From Parafenestella ontariensis (lineage: Eukaryota > Ascomycota > Dothideomycetes > Pleosporales > Cucurbitariaceae), in the NCBI GenBank assembly GCA_021596325.1, contig JAKGDA010000038.1:1-64000 (forward strand): DNA of 64,000 nucleotides. The letters are read 5' to 3'. Positions 46,991 through 58,420 of the stretch are shown here, one piece after another (position 1 is the first letter of the stretch; every line of letters begins with the position of its first letter). The position numbers and the translations under genes were made by a program. The notes beneath the pieces were generated by a model, which did not search any database, had not been told where the DNA came from, and saw only the letters and a program-made list of their open reading frames with translations.

Positions 46991-48313
46991 ATGGCAACAA
47001 CAAACGGCACCGCAAACGGCACCACCAACGGCCACAACAAATCCCAACACCTTCCCATCATAATAGCAGGTGGTGGCTGCGTTGGCCTCTTTCTCGCGCT
47101 CCTCCTCGCGCACTCCTCCCTCCCGAACCGCATCATCGTCATTGAGCCCTGCCACCCCGACCCGTCTTCCACTCGCGCAATGGCCCATCAACCGCCCACA
47201 TACCCGATCTTGTCACGCGTACCAGGTTTGTTAGAAGAGCTCATTGCTGCGGGGAGTTTGTCATCGGGGCTGTGTTTCCGCACGAGTGTAAAAGAGGGGT
47301 CAAAGGTAATTGCTGAGAAGAAATTCAATGGGGAGGCAAAAGGGAAAGGACAACTCTTGTTGCCACAGGGCAGGTTCCAGGAGATCCTCATGAAGAGGTT
47401 GGATGCGTTGAGCGATCGCGCCGAAGTCCGCCTCGGCTCAAAAGTCGTCGGTTTCTCTGCACCAGAATCGTCAGTCAGCGTAACGGTCCAAATCCAAACC
47501 CCCTCCGACTCCCAAGACCAGCAGCAGCAGCAGCAGATAGAAGCAGAGTACCTAATCGCCGCCGACGGAGCGCATTCCACGATTCGCAAACTCGCCGCCA
47601 TCCCCTTCGAAGGCGAAACCCTCGACGCCCAACTCGTCGCTACGGATCTATACTACGACTTCACATCCCACGGCTTCTACGACGCAAACTTCATCATCGA
47701 CCCATCGCACTACGGCCTAATCGGACGCATCGCAAACGCTACTCAAACTAAAGCAGCGCTGTGGCGCGTCTCGTACGGCGTCCCGCTTGGCCTCAGCGAA
47801 GAGGAGATCAAACAGGGTGTGCATGAGAAACTGAAGCATATGTTGCCAAACAACGGGCTAGATGCAGATGGGAAGAGAGGATATGAAGTGCAGCGAATCG
47901 CTCCGTATAAAGCACAACAGCGGCTTGCATCGACTTTCGCCGTCGCTGGCGGACGTATCTGCCTCGTCGGCGACGCGGCGCATCTGACGAATCCGTACGC
48001 GGGGCTGGGTCTCGCCTCTGGCATTGCAGACGCGTCGTCCTTGTCCTCTGTGCCGGCGCGTATTCTTCGTGGTGATGCAAGTGATACAGCAAAGTTGCTG
48101 GCTGCGTGGTCGGAGGCGAGGCGGGCGACGTTTGCGCGCGTGGTGGATGGGCCGAGTCGGGCGGCGTATGCGAGGGTGAGGTCGGATGTCAGCAGTGAGG
48201 GGAAAGTGGAGGAGTTGATAAGGGGAGATAAGTTGGTGGGCGCGTTGAAGAGGGGGATGCCGGTTATGCCGATGAGTTTGGAGACGAAAGGGGAGGAGTT
48301 GGATGGGTGGTGA
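46991..48313 (+). CDS. FAD-dependent monooxygenase (aromatic-hydroxylase type)
   Basis: An intronless 440-codon gene with ATG at 46991. It has the three classical flavoprotein hydroxylase motifs in order: the dinucleotide motif IIIAGGGCVGLFLA at about residues 23-36, the central YLIAADGAHSTIRK (DG motif), and ICLVGDAAHLTNPYAG near 322-337 (GD motif). This places it with the PHBH/UbiH-like group A monooxygenases that use NAD(P)H and O2, often on aromatic or polyketide substrates. A short Thr/Asn/Gly leader and a Gln run (residues 177-182) are the only low-complexity parts. The substrate is unknown. It converges with the MFS transporter gene 205 bp away. Confidence 0.88.
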   Translation: MATTNGTANGTTNGHNKSQHLPIIIAGGGCVGLFLALLLAHSSLPNRIIVIEPCHPDPSSTRAMAHQPPTYPILSRVPGLLEELIAAGSLSSGLCFRTSVKEGSKVIAEKKFNGEAKGKGQLLLPQGRFQEILMKRLDALSDRAEVRLGSKVVGFSAPESSVSVTVQIQTPSDSQDQQQQQQIEAEYLIAADGAHSTIRKLAAIPFEGETLDAQLVATDLYYDFTSHGFYDANFIIDPSHYGLIGRIANATQTKAALWRVSYGVPLGLSEEEIKQGVHEKLKHMLPNNGLDADGKRGYEVQRIAPYKAQQRLASTFAVAGGRICLVGDAAHLTNPYAGLGLASGIADASSLSSVPARILRGDASDTAKLLAAWSEARRATFARVVDGPSRAAYARVRSDVSSEGKVEELIRGDKLVGALKRGMPVMPMSLETKGEELDGW

Positions 48314-48518
48314 AAAGGAGGGAGAAGATTGCAACGAATGAGTATTTGAGCGGACGGGATTGAGAGTGTCAGATTGGCAAGATCATATTATGTTTGTCCT
48401 AAGATATCAATGCACTAACATGAGCCTTATATATGCTTCCCCATATTGTCTTCTTTTTTCATTTCCATTTCTCGCCAAACTCCAAAGCACGAGGTACCCA
48501 TTTCCACGATATAGCAGA

Positions 48519-50589
48519 CTAAGCCTGCAGTCCCTTCCTCTGATCCCGCTCACTCATCCGATAGTTCTTCAACATAGCCACCCACAAGAAGCACGGCACA
48601 AGCGCACAAGTCCCCACAACAAGCATAATCTTCTGCGCATCACTATACGCCCTCACCACCGCCTGGCGCTCCGGGCTCTCCCAGGGCAGAAGCAAGACAG
48701 CTGGTAGACTGGCATAAAGACTTGGAGCTTGGGCCTTGGATGCAGCAGGCAGGTACTCAATAATCTTCGTCGGCACCGTCTGCGTCCAGATAGCGCTGGA
48801 GATGGTCTGACCAATAGCTCCACCGACAGCAGTTATCATCGCGAGCAGCGCGAGGCCCGTGGCCATGTGTTCGTGCGGGACGGCAGCCATGACGGCGACT
48901 TGTTCGATCTGGAAGATCACTGCACTGCACATGGCGGCGATGACTTCGACCATGACGAGGAGGCCGATGGCGGTGCCGGGCGCGCGGAAGTAGATCAGGA
49001 GACCTGTCATGAGGACTTGAATCGGCATTGCGACGATGGCGCCCCATTTGTAGGTGTCGGTGTATTTGAAGGCAAAGCTGATGGCGACGGCCCAGGTGCA
49101 GGATACGATGTTGAAGATGTTGGTTATGTAGCCGGCTTTTGCGACGGACAGGCTGAAGACGACTTGGAGGTAGGAGGAGTAGTACATTTTGTATGAACTT
49201 GGCTGCCTGTTAGCAAGACTACATGTGGGGATGATCGAGCCGAATGACTTACTAGAATGCAATCCAAGTGTTGGCACCGAGAAGACATGCGGCAACGACC
49301 GATCTATCCTTCATCAAGTGGAACGGGAAGAACGTCTTGGGCGCAAAGAAACGTTCCCACACGGCGAACATGGCGATGAGAATCAAGCCGAAGACGATCA
49401 TGCATATGACGAGTGGCGAGGACCAGCCCCTTTCCCGATAGGCTGCGAGACTGAAGGGTAAAAGGAAGATTGAAAAGCCACCGCAAATGAGGAGGAGACC
49501 GACCACTGTGCCTGTTAGTTGCTGGACGCTAGCTAAGCAGTGCGAAACTTGCCGTCAAACTCTACACCCCAGTGCCAGGTATTCTGTAACAAAGTCTTGC
49601 CACTCTTTGTCTTCTTTTTGATAAAACCAACCTGCTTCGCTCTCCTACTCATCACCCAGAAGATGACCCAGAACGACATGCCTATAATCGGCGTGATGAT
49701 AGTGAACGCGCCATAACCCCAGCGCCAGGTGCTATCATCCAAGAACCTCTGGCCTAGCTCAGGTCCGGCAAATGTATTGACAATGTAAGGAGTACCCTGC
49801 CAAGCGAACCAGATGAGGCGGTTCTGCATCAGCGAAGTATCGGCGATGAAGATGGTGAAGACATAGTCCATGCCGTTCATGCCGCTCCAGTAGAAAACTT
49901 GAGCGGCGGCGTATGTTTGGACATTCTGGCAGATGGCCATTAACATCAGGGCTGTGGGTTTGTTAGTCATAATTTTTTTCCCCTAGAGATCTCTCCCATC
50001 TTGAATATTGAATCAGTTCCGCCAAGGAAGGAGCACATACACAGCACAACACAAACCAAGCACAGTAAAAAGCCCTGTGGCCGTCCAACAAGGTCGATGA
50101 ACTTGGCTAAAGGTAACTTCGACACACCCCCAATGATGTTCGCCACAATGCCAGTGATACCCGTCAGACCGTGAAGCAAGAACTCGCTCGTCACATATGG
50201 CGTCCACGAGAAGTTCGCTTGCTGTTGGAGAGAGTTGACGAAAGAGATGAGCATCATTCTACCCTCACTATTAGCTTCTTGTCCAATGCTATAGCGACAT
50301 ATATATTCAGTCGTTTTTGGGAGGTGGGAGGGTCTCACGAGGCGTAAGCGGCAATGAGCCAGTTCTTCGTCCAGACGACGGTGATGGCTTCCATTTCCAC
50401 AATCCCAGCAGGTTGAGCGGTGTCGATGCTCTCGGCATCGCTCGGTGTCTGGGCCGCCACATCGTCTTTCTCGTTCGTGAATAGGGTATCTGGTGTCTTT
50501 CCGCCGGTGGTCGGGGTACTGCTGAAGTCGCGCTCGGCGACGCCCATGCCTGCCACCTTCTGCAGATCTTGCACGTTAGCTGTCACCAT
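48519..50589 (-). CDS. MFS siderophore-iron transporter (SIT/ARN-like)
   Basis: Five exons, 50589-50339, 50258-50041, 49951-49553, 49505-49253 and 49197-48519, giving 599 aa. Introns are 80, 89, 47 and 55 nt. Three are GT-AG; the third begins GCAAGT, a GC-AG intron, and is required for frame. The N-terminal ~75 residues are polar and cytosolic. About 14 hydrophobic helices follow, as in the siderophore transporter family (SIT/ARN) of fungi, with segments such as YVTSEFLLHGLTG, YAAAQVFYWSGMNGMDYV, GWSSPLVICM and YYSSYLQVV. These carry ferric siderophores such as ferrichrome or fusarinine derivatives across the plasma membrane by proton symport. Ligand specificity cannot be read. I saw no clear GATA-type iron regulatory site upstream. 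Confidence 0.9.
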
Positions 50590-51402
50590 GATGAATGGTG
50601 GAGTGACAGTCGAAGTCGGCCTCGGGTCGAGCTGAGTTGTGAATCGGAAAAAGTGAGAGCAATCAGTGTGTGATATTGAGAGATGAGGAAAGTGGTGTGT
50701 ACTAAGGTGACTGCTTCGGCAGTTGTCTAGGCTTTGGCGGTAACTTTGGAAGATGTACAATGTAGAGTCAATCTACTCGGTATAGGCCAAGGTAATGTTA
50801 GCGGCAATCAGTTCGAGAGATCCGCGTGTGAGAAACTCTCGGTGTGCAAACGGCGTCCTCAGTGCCGAAGTCGTTGATTGGGGCTTCCAGGTCACTTTCT
50901 GTCATTAGTGTACTTGAGCGGGGACGATAGTCGTAGCTTCCTGTCACATTCATCTGTCGTGCTCAAAAGGAAGGATACACGGCATCGAGGGAAGGTGCAA
51001 ACAGTTGTGGAAGCCTCGTCGCTCTTGCACAGCGACCATTGAATCTCGCACCACATTCTCGATTAGGAAGTTGAGTATCAGATCAGCCTCATTCTCGCGC
51101 GTAAGAGTCTTCGATGCGGGAAATGAGGCTCGCTCTTCTCCGAGGCCATCGACAAAGTCACGGGTAATTGCAAGATTGTCGGGTGCAGTTGCACGTACCG
51201 CATGCTGCTGGGCGAGGATATAGTTGTAGAATGAGATAAATTCTATCGTAACACAGAGCTCCAAGTCTTACCATCCACTGTTGAGACCACCAAACACCGT
51301 GCTAGCAAAACCGACAATACCGCACTTTTGACCTCAGCAACCGCAGCCTGACAGTCCCGAGCACACTTAAGAACGCCCGAAGCACTCGCACAGAAAACCG
51401 CA
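50590..51402. other. Intergenic, 800 bp, with a weak minus-strand open frame
   Basis: Contains the transporter promoter. A minus-strand frame at 50950-51264 (up to 104 codons) and protein-like sequence in two other frames just upstream, next to the end of the methionyl-tRNA synthetase gene, may be a gene remnant. I could not find a splice model, so nothing is called. Confidence 0.35.
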
Positions 51403-53383
51403 CTACGAAGTCTGCAAGCTGACCTGTTCAACACCCTTCGAGACCTCCTCTTCGGCAGTCTTTCCAGCGGGGCCATCCTGCCCCTTCTCAGCGGCTTCGA
51501 CGCTCTTTCCCGCGTCACCGGCTGCTTTTTTGGCCTTCTTCCTCTCCTTGTCGGCCTTCTTGGCAGCTGCTTTACGTGCCTTCTCCTCTTTCGCTTTCCG
51601 CGCCTCCTCACCCCCAAACTGCTCGCGCCATTCTTGCTCCTTCTCAGGCTTAATTTGGCTAAATAGGTAGCCGGCTGTACCGATTTTATGGCCTACGGGC
51701 AGTGAACGAGCTTCCCAGTTGTCGGGAATGATGAGGAACTCGGCGTTTAGTTGAGCAAGGATCGAGTCAGTAGTATCGGGCCTGATAAGTAAAAGTCAAT
51801 AACATGTTCAGAAGTAGAGTATTTTCGATAGCTCGGGAGAACACTCACATATACGGCTGTATCAAGCTCGCAAGAAGATGAATATGGCTCAGAGCCAAGC
51901 CGACAACAGCTGCGCAGCGATCCGGCTGCTCGGTCGCCAGCTTGTTGTCCAGTCGGTTGTCCTGCAGCAGCTGGTTGCCCTGGCTGGAGAGATGTAACGC
52001 GGTACTGAGAGCGGCGCGAATCTTGACCTCTTCAGACTCCTGGATATACCTCTTCAGCAGCTCGTTGACCTTCTTCTTGTGTGCGGTGAAGTATGGGTCG
52101 TCAAATTTGGTGTAGTCTGGAATAACGCTGTCGTAAACTTTCGAATTGACAAATTTGATAACGCGATTGACGAAGTTGCCTAGGTTCTTGAGGAGCTCAT
52201 TGTTGTTTGCGGAAATGAAGCCATCCCACTCGAACTCAGTATCTCCAGTCTCAGGACGATGGGAGAGTAGGTAGTAGCGCCACACGTCGGCCGGGATGCC
52301 GGTCTCCTTCGCATTGTTGCCAAAAACACCGATATTCCTAGACTTTGAGAACTTGCCTTTCTCGTAGTTGAGGTACTCGGTCGTGGAAATTGTGTTCAAC
52401 ATGGTCCACTTGTCTCCAGTACCGATTTGGGAACAGGGGAAGACGACCGTGTGGAACGGTACATTGTCCTTGCCCATGAATTGATAGAGCTTGACGTGAT
52501 CAGGGTTGCGCCACCACTTTTCCCACTCGTCGGTATATGTGGCTGTGATAGACGGGTAGCCAATACACGCGTCGAACCACACGTACATGACTTTATCCTC
52601 GTAGCCCTCAAGTGGCACAGCAGTGCCCCATTTGAGGTCACGGGTGATTCCTCGCGGCCTCAAGCCCTCCTTCAGCCACGATGTCGTGATATGGACGCCA
52701 TTGGAGCTCCACAGCCCCTCCTGGCTTGACTTCTTGAACCACTCCTCCTCCGCGGGTTGCAGCTTATCCAAGCCAAGATAAATATGCTTTGTCTCGCGCG
52801 GCACTGGCGTCGCTCCGTCCAGCTTGCAGCGCGGGTTTTTCAGTTCGAGAGGGTCTAGCAAATGTCCACACTTGTCGCATTGATCGCCTCGGGCATCCTC
52901 GTAGTTACACAGCGGGCAGGTTCCTTCGACAAAGCGATCTGCCAGGAAGCTCTTGTGCGTCTCGCAGTATGGTTGTGTAGTTGTCTGCTCCTCCAAGTAG
53001 CCGTTCTTGTACAGCTTCGTGAAGATGTCTTGGGCAATCTCCGTCTGCTGCTTGGTTGGTGTCCGGCCAAAGTGATCGAAGCTGATGTTGAACCACTTGT
53101 AGACCTCCGCGTGCAGCGCGTAGTACTTGTCGCACAGCTGTTGTGGTGTGACCTTCTCTTCGATCGCTTTCGTTTCGGTCGCGGTGCCGTACTCGTCCGT
53201 CCCGCAAATGTAGAGCGTGTTGTATCCGCGGGCGCGAGAATAGCGGGCGAAGACGTCGGCGGACAGCACACTACCGATGATGTTGCCTAGATGTGGGACG
53301 TTGTTGACATATGGCAAGGCGCTCGTGATGAGCACATTGCGCTCGCCCTCGACGGGCAGTATTATCTTCTTGTCTGCAGTCAT
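51403..53383 (-). CDS. MES1: Methionyl-tRNA synthetase, cytosolic type
   Basis: Exons 53383-51849 and 51781-51403 with a 67-nt GTGAGT ... ATCAG intron. The phases match and give 637 aa. Class I synthetase motifs are present: the HIGH-type PHLGN at about residues 30-34 and the KMSKS-type loop as KFSKS near 345-350. The Zn-binding knuckle has CPLC and CDKC pairs. The C-terminal part has the helical anticodon-binding domain and, in exon 2, a conserved WEARSLPVGHKIG segment followed by a Lys/Ala/Glu-rich tail that probably helps tRNA binding. It starts directly with the catalytic domain, lacking the GST-like N-terminal domain of yeast Mes1. It charges initiator and elongator tRNA-Met. No mitochondrial leader is visible. 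Confidence 0.94.
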
Positions 53384-54051
53384 GAGAGTGCCTGTCTCGA
53401 TGGTGTAAGCTTGCGTGCTTGTGTGGATAGCGTCAGTATCGTGCAGGTCCGCAAGCTTACCTAGCTATAGTTGAGTGTAAATTGAGATATTGAGAAAGAA
53501 TTTGGGTATCGGGCGATCTTAGAGCGCTCAATGGCGTAATGTATAGCTGTTCTATTGTGTGGCTCACAAGTGACTCAAGCTCGCAATCTGATACTCACAC
53601 GACGAACCAAAAGCTGCCCCTCCAAAATGTTACCCCACCAGAGCCGCGCTCGACCGCCACACCTAGCGCCACACGAATTCTGACCCCTGGGAGAGCAACA
53701 GGTCAACACTAGATGCACGATCTTTGACCAGAATAATACCGTGGCGAGAACTTTCGAGTCACGTTTAATTCTTCTGCCGCATTTACGTCGTTGATCTCGT
53801 TGGACCTTAACCCGCCTGTGACTGTATGCCTCACGAATCCCACAAACAGAAAGAGTCGGAGTCAGGAGATATTTCGGGCTTTCACTCAACATATTTGGCC
53901 AGTCACGAAAAGAAGCCTGGACACAACTGACTGCAAGTACTTGATTGATCCTGACGCTTCACTCGCCCAAAATTCGAGCAACATCTGGTCCATTGAAAGG
54001 CACGCCCTCGATCAGCCACCCAAAAGAAGTTTACCGGACCACCCACAAATC
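53384..54051. promoter_or_regulatory. Divergent promoter between MetRS and LTO1 genes
   Basis: 670 bp between two outward-facing starts. The LTO1 frame is open leftwards to 53791 but the extension is not protein-like. No specific element recognised. Confidence 0.45.
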
Positions 54052-54660
54052 ATGGCCCAATCAACCCCCCAATCCGACCCCTTCGACACCCTCCTAACCC
54101 TAGAAGACTCTCTCTACACAACCGCCTACTCCCAAGGCGTGGCCGACGGCGCACGAGCCGGCCGAATCGAAGGCCGAGTCTTCGGCCTCGAAAAAGGATT
54201 CGAGAAGTTCGCGGCCCTGGGAGAATTGCATGGACGCAGTGTAGTGTGGGCAGGGAGATTACCACAGCTGGCCTCCCCGCAACCTAATGAGAAAGTGAAC
54301 CATGAAGTAGCTGGCACCGAAGAACAACAGAAGAAGAAGTTGCCGACGCTAGCAAACAACGCTCGTCTCCAAAACAACATCACCCTCCTGCACTCCCTTA
54401 CGGACCCAGAGACGTTCAGCACAGATAATACGGAAGAAGCTGTTGCGGACTTTGATGATAGGTTTAGGCGGGCTGGGGCGAAGGCGAAGGTTGTCGAGCG
54501 TATTGTGGGGGAGAGTGACCAGGCTTCGGCTTCTAAATCACCGGATGGTTCGCCGGCGAGGGGCAAGGGTGGACCGGTGCGGGTTGTTGGGGAGGGGAAG
54601 AAGAAGGGAAAAGGGGATGATAATATGGAGGATTTCGCTGGGTCACGGCTGGTGCGGTGA
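54052..54660 (+). CDS. LTO1: Lto1-like protein, Fe-S cluster adaptor for Rli1
   Basis: An intronless 202-codon gene. The frame is open from 53791, but the ATG at 54052 gives the conserved start. Residues about 28-65 form the deca-GX3 motif of the Yae1/Lto1 family: glycines at every fourth position in GVADGARAGRIEGRVFGLEKG, followed by LGELHGRS. Lto1 pairs with Yae1 to bring the cytosolic iron-sulfur targeting complex to the ABC protein Rli1/ABCE1, needed for ribosome recycling. The rest is low-complexity with a Gly/Lys-rich basic region and a short SRLVR end. Length and the single family motif fit Lto1 (ORAOV1 domain). Confidence 0.85.
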   Translation: MAQSTPQSDPFDTLLTLEDSLYTTAYSQGVADGARAGRIEGRVFGLEKGFEKFAALGELHGRSVVWAGRLPQLASPQPNEKVNHEVAGTEEQQKKKLPTLANNARLQNNITLLHSLTDPETFSTDNTEEAVADFDDRFRRAGAKAKVVERIVGESDQASASKSPDGSPARGKGGPVRVVGEGKKKGKGDDNMEDFAGSRLVR

Positions 54661-55323
54661 GGTGGCTGTGGTGATATCTGCAGCATCAAGGGTTGCATTT
54701 ACGGCACCGAGAGCCACGGCCAATCGCTATATCAGACCCAATGTTGAATTGCCTTGCTGTGAGCTCGGTGAGTGCAGGTTCCTCGAGGGCATGGTCGTGC
54801 CTTCTCCATGAGCAAGGCGTCATACGACAAATGGTACGATGCTCAAGGGTATGGTCTGATGAGATAGTAGTCGAGGGAGGCGCGAGTGCACAGTGCCATG
54901 ACGCAGAGACAAGAGAGGGCAACCGTTTTGGTGGAATTACTACACTATCCTAGAAGATCTCAAGCTGGGTATAACCAGTTACACCCGGCAGCGCCCAAAT
55001 CCACACCCTCTACACCGTGCTCGAACATAAGAAACGGGGAGGGTTCATCGAAACTAAAATAATACTGAATGAAGAAAGTGTCAAGTGTGTAGAAAGTACT
55101 GTCCCACTGTTCTTCCGGGTTATCGTGCTAAACGATGCACTGGTATCAAACTTCCTGCCATTTCCCCTTCTCACACGCACACCTTCGCAGACGTTGCGCA
55201 GGATCCCTACCACCCCCACACTCAGACAGCGTCGATCATCTGCACCGGCCTGTCCATGCGTGGTGGTGGAGGACCACTTGGCTTCGCCCCAATGCTATCA
55301 ACGCGACTATGGTTTGGCAACTC
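54661..55323. other. Convergent 3' flank, 660 bp
   Basis: Between the 3' ends of LTO1 and the septin gene; should hold both 3' UTRs. No additional gene recognised. Confidence 0.5.
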
Positions 55324-56526
55324 CTAGTAACCGTTCATGGTCATGCGCTGGCTGTTCCTGCTCAGTTCGCGGTCGGCAGATGGTGAGATCGGGCGAGAAG
55401 AGTGGCCGCCAACAGCAGAGCTCTCCTTGAGCGCAAGCAGCTGCTTGGCACGGAAGGACTCGTAGTGGATCTGCGCGGTGGTTTCGATCAGATCCTGGAG
55501 GTGGGTGCGCGTTAGGAAGTTGCGAAGGTAGACGAATTCGCAGTGGTTCTCATCCTCGACTACGAAACGTTAGTAGTTATATCGGGCGGTGGAGAGAATA
55601 CATTGACTAACCATTGATGATGCCCCACTTGTTCTGGCGGCCACGGACGTTCCTGCCATTGACAACAACAGTCCTCTCAGAGCCGACAACAGCGAAAGGC
55701 ATGAGTTCCTGCTGCGCGTTAGAATATGATCGAGCCAAATCACTGCGACTGAGACTCGGAAATGCATACCTTGATAGAGGTCTTCAGCGCAACCTCCTCG
55801 TTGTCATCTTCCTCATTGTCATATGGGTACATGCGAAGGTTGTGGAACTGGAACTCCTCCTTTATCCGCTGCTTGAACTCAGCACGCTCCTCGAGGGTCA
55901 AGCTGTCGCTCTTGGCAATGACGGGCACGACATTGACGAACTCGCTCAGCTTCTTGAGCACAACAATGTCGATGGGCTTGAGAGCGTGACCGGAGGGCTG
56001 AATGAAGAACAAGCAGCAGTGAATGCGCGTGTCCTGGAGGTACCTCTCACGCTGGGCAGTCAGCTCCTTGCGGAGGTAGGCGCTGTGCTGATCCTTGATG
56101 TACTTGACAATGGGGTCCCAGCAGCGCTCGTTGTTGATCAGGTCGCCATAGCCGGGTGTGTCGACGATGTTGAGGCGGAGACGCACACCATTCTCCTCGA
56201 TGATGTGTGAGACGGGGTGGATGGTGGTGGTGGAGCGAACTTCCTCGTCAGGCAGGAAGCGACCCTTGCTGTCCATCAAGTGCGAGGCAAAGATGGTGTT
56301 GATGAGTGTCGACTTGCCGAGACCCGTCTGGCCTGGAATCATCATGCAACATTAGCTAACCAAACTTCTTACACGTATGCAGTAACTGAAGCTTACCGAC
56401 GCAGATGACGTTGAACTGGAAGCCTCGCTTCACCGACTTCCGCTCAATCTGCTTGGTGATGGTGTCAAAACCGACATAGCTGTCCGGGAAAACAGCCTGC
56501 GCGGGATTCTGGTACGAGGTAGCCAT
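55324..56526 (-). CDS. aspD: Septin, Cdc10/AspD type
   Basis: Exons 56526-56397, 56332-55770, 55711-55612 and 55559-55324, with GT-AG introns (64, 58 and 52 nt), in phase. Exon 3 may also start at 55708, because the acceptor is a CAGCAG tandem; the product is 342 or 341 aa. GTPase motifs: P-loop GQTGLGKS at 44-51, DTPGYGD (G3) and AKSD (G4). The polybasic RKSVKRGF before the P-loop would bind phosphoinositides. A septin-unique element follows, with RNVRGRQNKWG. The start YVGFDTITKQIE and the lack of a long C-terminal coiled coil match yeast Cdc10 and A. nidulans AspD. Septins polymerise into rings and filaments at septa and branch sites. Confidence 0.93.
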
Positions 56527-56849
56527 TGCGGGCGATGTGAGCCTCGTGGGCGGGTGTGCGAGTCAAGGGTGCTGCGGTGAGAAATGGGGAGCGTGGAGAG
56601 AGGGCGGGCACTGGTGGTGTTGTCGGAGAGTAAATAGTCGGGGATGTTGCGCTGGCGACTTTCTCGCGGAGTTGCAGGCGCGAAAGGGGCAGCCAGGGAC
56701 CGAAGCGAAATCGCGCTAAGGGCTCGACGGGTAAGCGTGAATTGAGCTCTGACCGGGGTGCATTTTATTCCGCAACACCATCGCCAGAGCATCGAGGACA
56801 TCACGAAGCGCTGCCGAATCACCTCGCAGCCGTCTCACCTTCGCCCACA
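56527..56849. promoter_or_regulatory. Divergent promoter between septin and bL32m genes
   Basis: A short 323-bp space between outward-facing starts of the septin and mitochondrial ribosomal protein genes. No specific element recognised. Confidence 0.5.
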
Positions 56850-57446
56850 ATGGCGCTCGCCCGGCCGCTGCCTCCGCTGTGGCAGTCGCTCTTTCCCGCG
56901 CTCAATGGCCCTGTCCGACCCGCCTTGAACCTTCCATTCCTGCAGCGTCTTTCGCAGCCATTCGGCGCACTATCCACCCCATTCGGCGCGCTCGCGATAC
57001 CCTCGTTATCGCTCCCGTCGATGCCGTCATTGGCCGACATCTGGGATGGCATACTCAACGCAGTGCCGAAGAAGAAGACGTCGTATCGGAAGAAGCGCCA
57101 AAGGTTCATGGCTGGCAAGGGACTGAAGGACATCACATCGCTGAACAGATGCTCGGCATGCGGGAGGGTCAAGCGATTACATATTCTGTGTCCATACTGT
57201 GTGGATGGTGAGTTCGGTCACATTTGGGCGTCGATACGCTGTAGGATGTAGCTAACAAGTGCGGCAGCGATCAAAACCAACATCTTCGGCCAGATCAACT
57301 GGTCCTTGCGCCGACCCACCGACAAGCAGCTCAAGCAAATGGCACGAGAGAAGCGCGACGAAGCTCGGAGAAAGCGCACTATGGAGACAGATCCCAGGAA
57401 AGAGAAAGAGGAGCAGATCCTGAAACATACCGGATGGAAGGGATAA
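56850..57446 (+). CDS. MRPL32: Mitochondrial large-subunit ribosomal protein bL32m
   Basis: Exons 56850-57207 and 57268-57446 with a 60-nt GTGAGT ... GGCAG intron. The join is in phase and gives 178 aa. The first ~70 residues are a hydrophobic, acid-poor leader, cleaved in mitochondria in this family. The conserved part begins with the basic VPKKKTSYRKKRQRFMAG, then a zinc ribbon with Cys at 101, 104, 114 and 117. The end is a Lys/Arg/Glu-rich helical tail. Fungal bL32m is processed by the m-AAA protease, which controls mitoribosome assembly. Length is typical for the fungal protein. The ATG at 56850 has a good ACAATGG context. Confidence 0.92.
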
Positions 57447-58420
57447 TCCACTCGCTCTTGTCGGAGGTATGATATCAAGAGTCAGAAGAGACAGAAGCCA
57501 CCCTGTTGGGAGTCAACATGTACAGTTGCATTGTATAGATGAGCATGATTTGGGCGTTGAGTATCTTTGTACAGCGGGATGTAACAACAAGTGGAATCAA
57601 GAAGAAGGCAATCTACAACAATCTGCAGAGCGTACTACACATCCTTCGAATGGAAAGCGTGTGCATCTCTCTCAACCCAGTACTGAAAAGCATTTCCTCG
57701 CCTGTCAAGTGTTGTCATCCGCCTACTCGTCCACCAAAGGCGGTCGCATCGTCTCAGAGCTTCGCCTTTCGGTTTCTTTTCGAAATGGACCAGGAGTCGA
57801 TAGGTTGGAGGTCTCCTTCACACAGGGCGATCATTAGGGAAGTATTCTTTGGATCGTCTGGTACTAGACCCATGCTAGACCTTCATGTCTCGCCTCTGGG
57901 CGATGGTCCTCGAAACCAGGCCAAGTCTGCCCACTCTGAAGGCGAAGGAGGCGTAGATGATTGCAACAGCTGAGTAGAAAAGAGGTCTGTAGTACTTCAT
58001 GATGTAAACATGGATATTTGACCGCGCAAGCAATCGGAGCGAAAAGGAAGTTGAAGACAAGGAGCAAGTGGGTGGGTTGTCTCAAATAACGGCTTACCCC
58101 GCGCATGTACGCGATGCGTTCATCATGTCCTCCACGCTCGGGATCCAAACAAGCCTAGTAAAGTGATTATAATCTTCATATGACCGCAAGATAGTATCAG
58201 TACACTGACCGCATGTACAATATGCACCCGGGGTGAATAAGCGCGCTAGTGGACGTAGCGCCACAGCCGGCCGCGTCGCTCGACCCAAACGTTCCATAGG
58301 GACACGAAGTGCCAAGTCGAGACATCTACGAATGCTCCCTTGCCAGTCCGGCTGTACCTTGTCCTTATCTGGCCATAGTCCTTCTTTTCAGCGTGCAGCG
58401 GCAATTGCCTATACTTCATC
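57447..58420. other. Intergenic, 970 bp, with unresolved minus-strand exon-like segments
   Basis: Contains the bL32m 3' flank and the RUD3 promoter. On the minus strand, 58154-58098 and 57994-57875 would join in phase across a 103-nt GTAAGC ... AAG gap to a short hydrophobic, basic product, but I found no start codon or upstream exon, so no gene is called. Confidence 0.35.

Noticed and set aside
58257..58420. Minus-strand 58-codon frame starting at MMKYRQ
   Set aside because: Its start codons overlap the RUD3 start on the opposite strand and no conserved feature was found.
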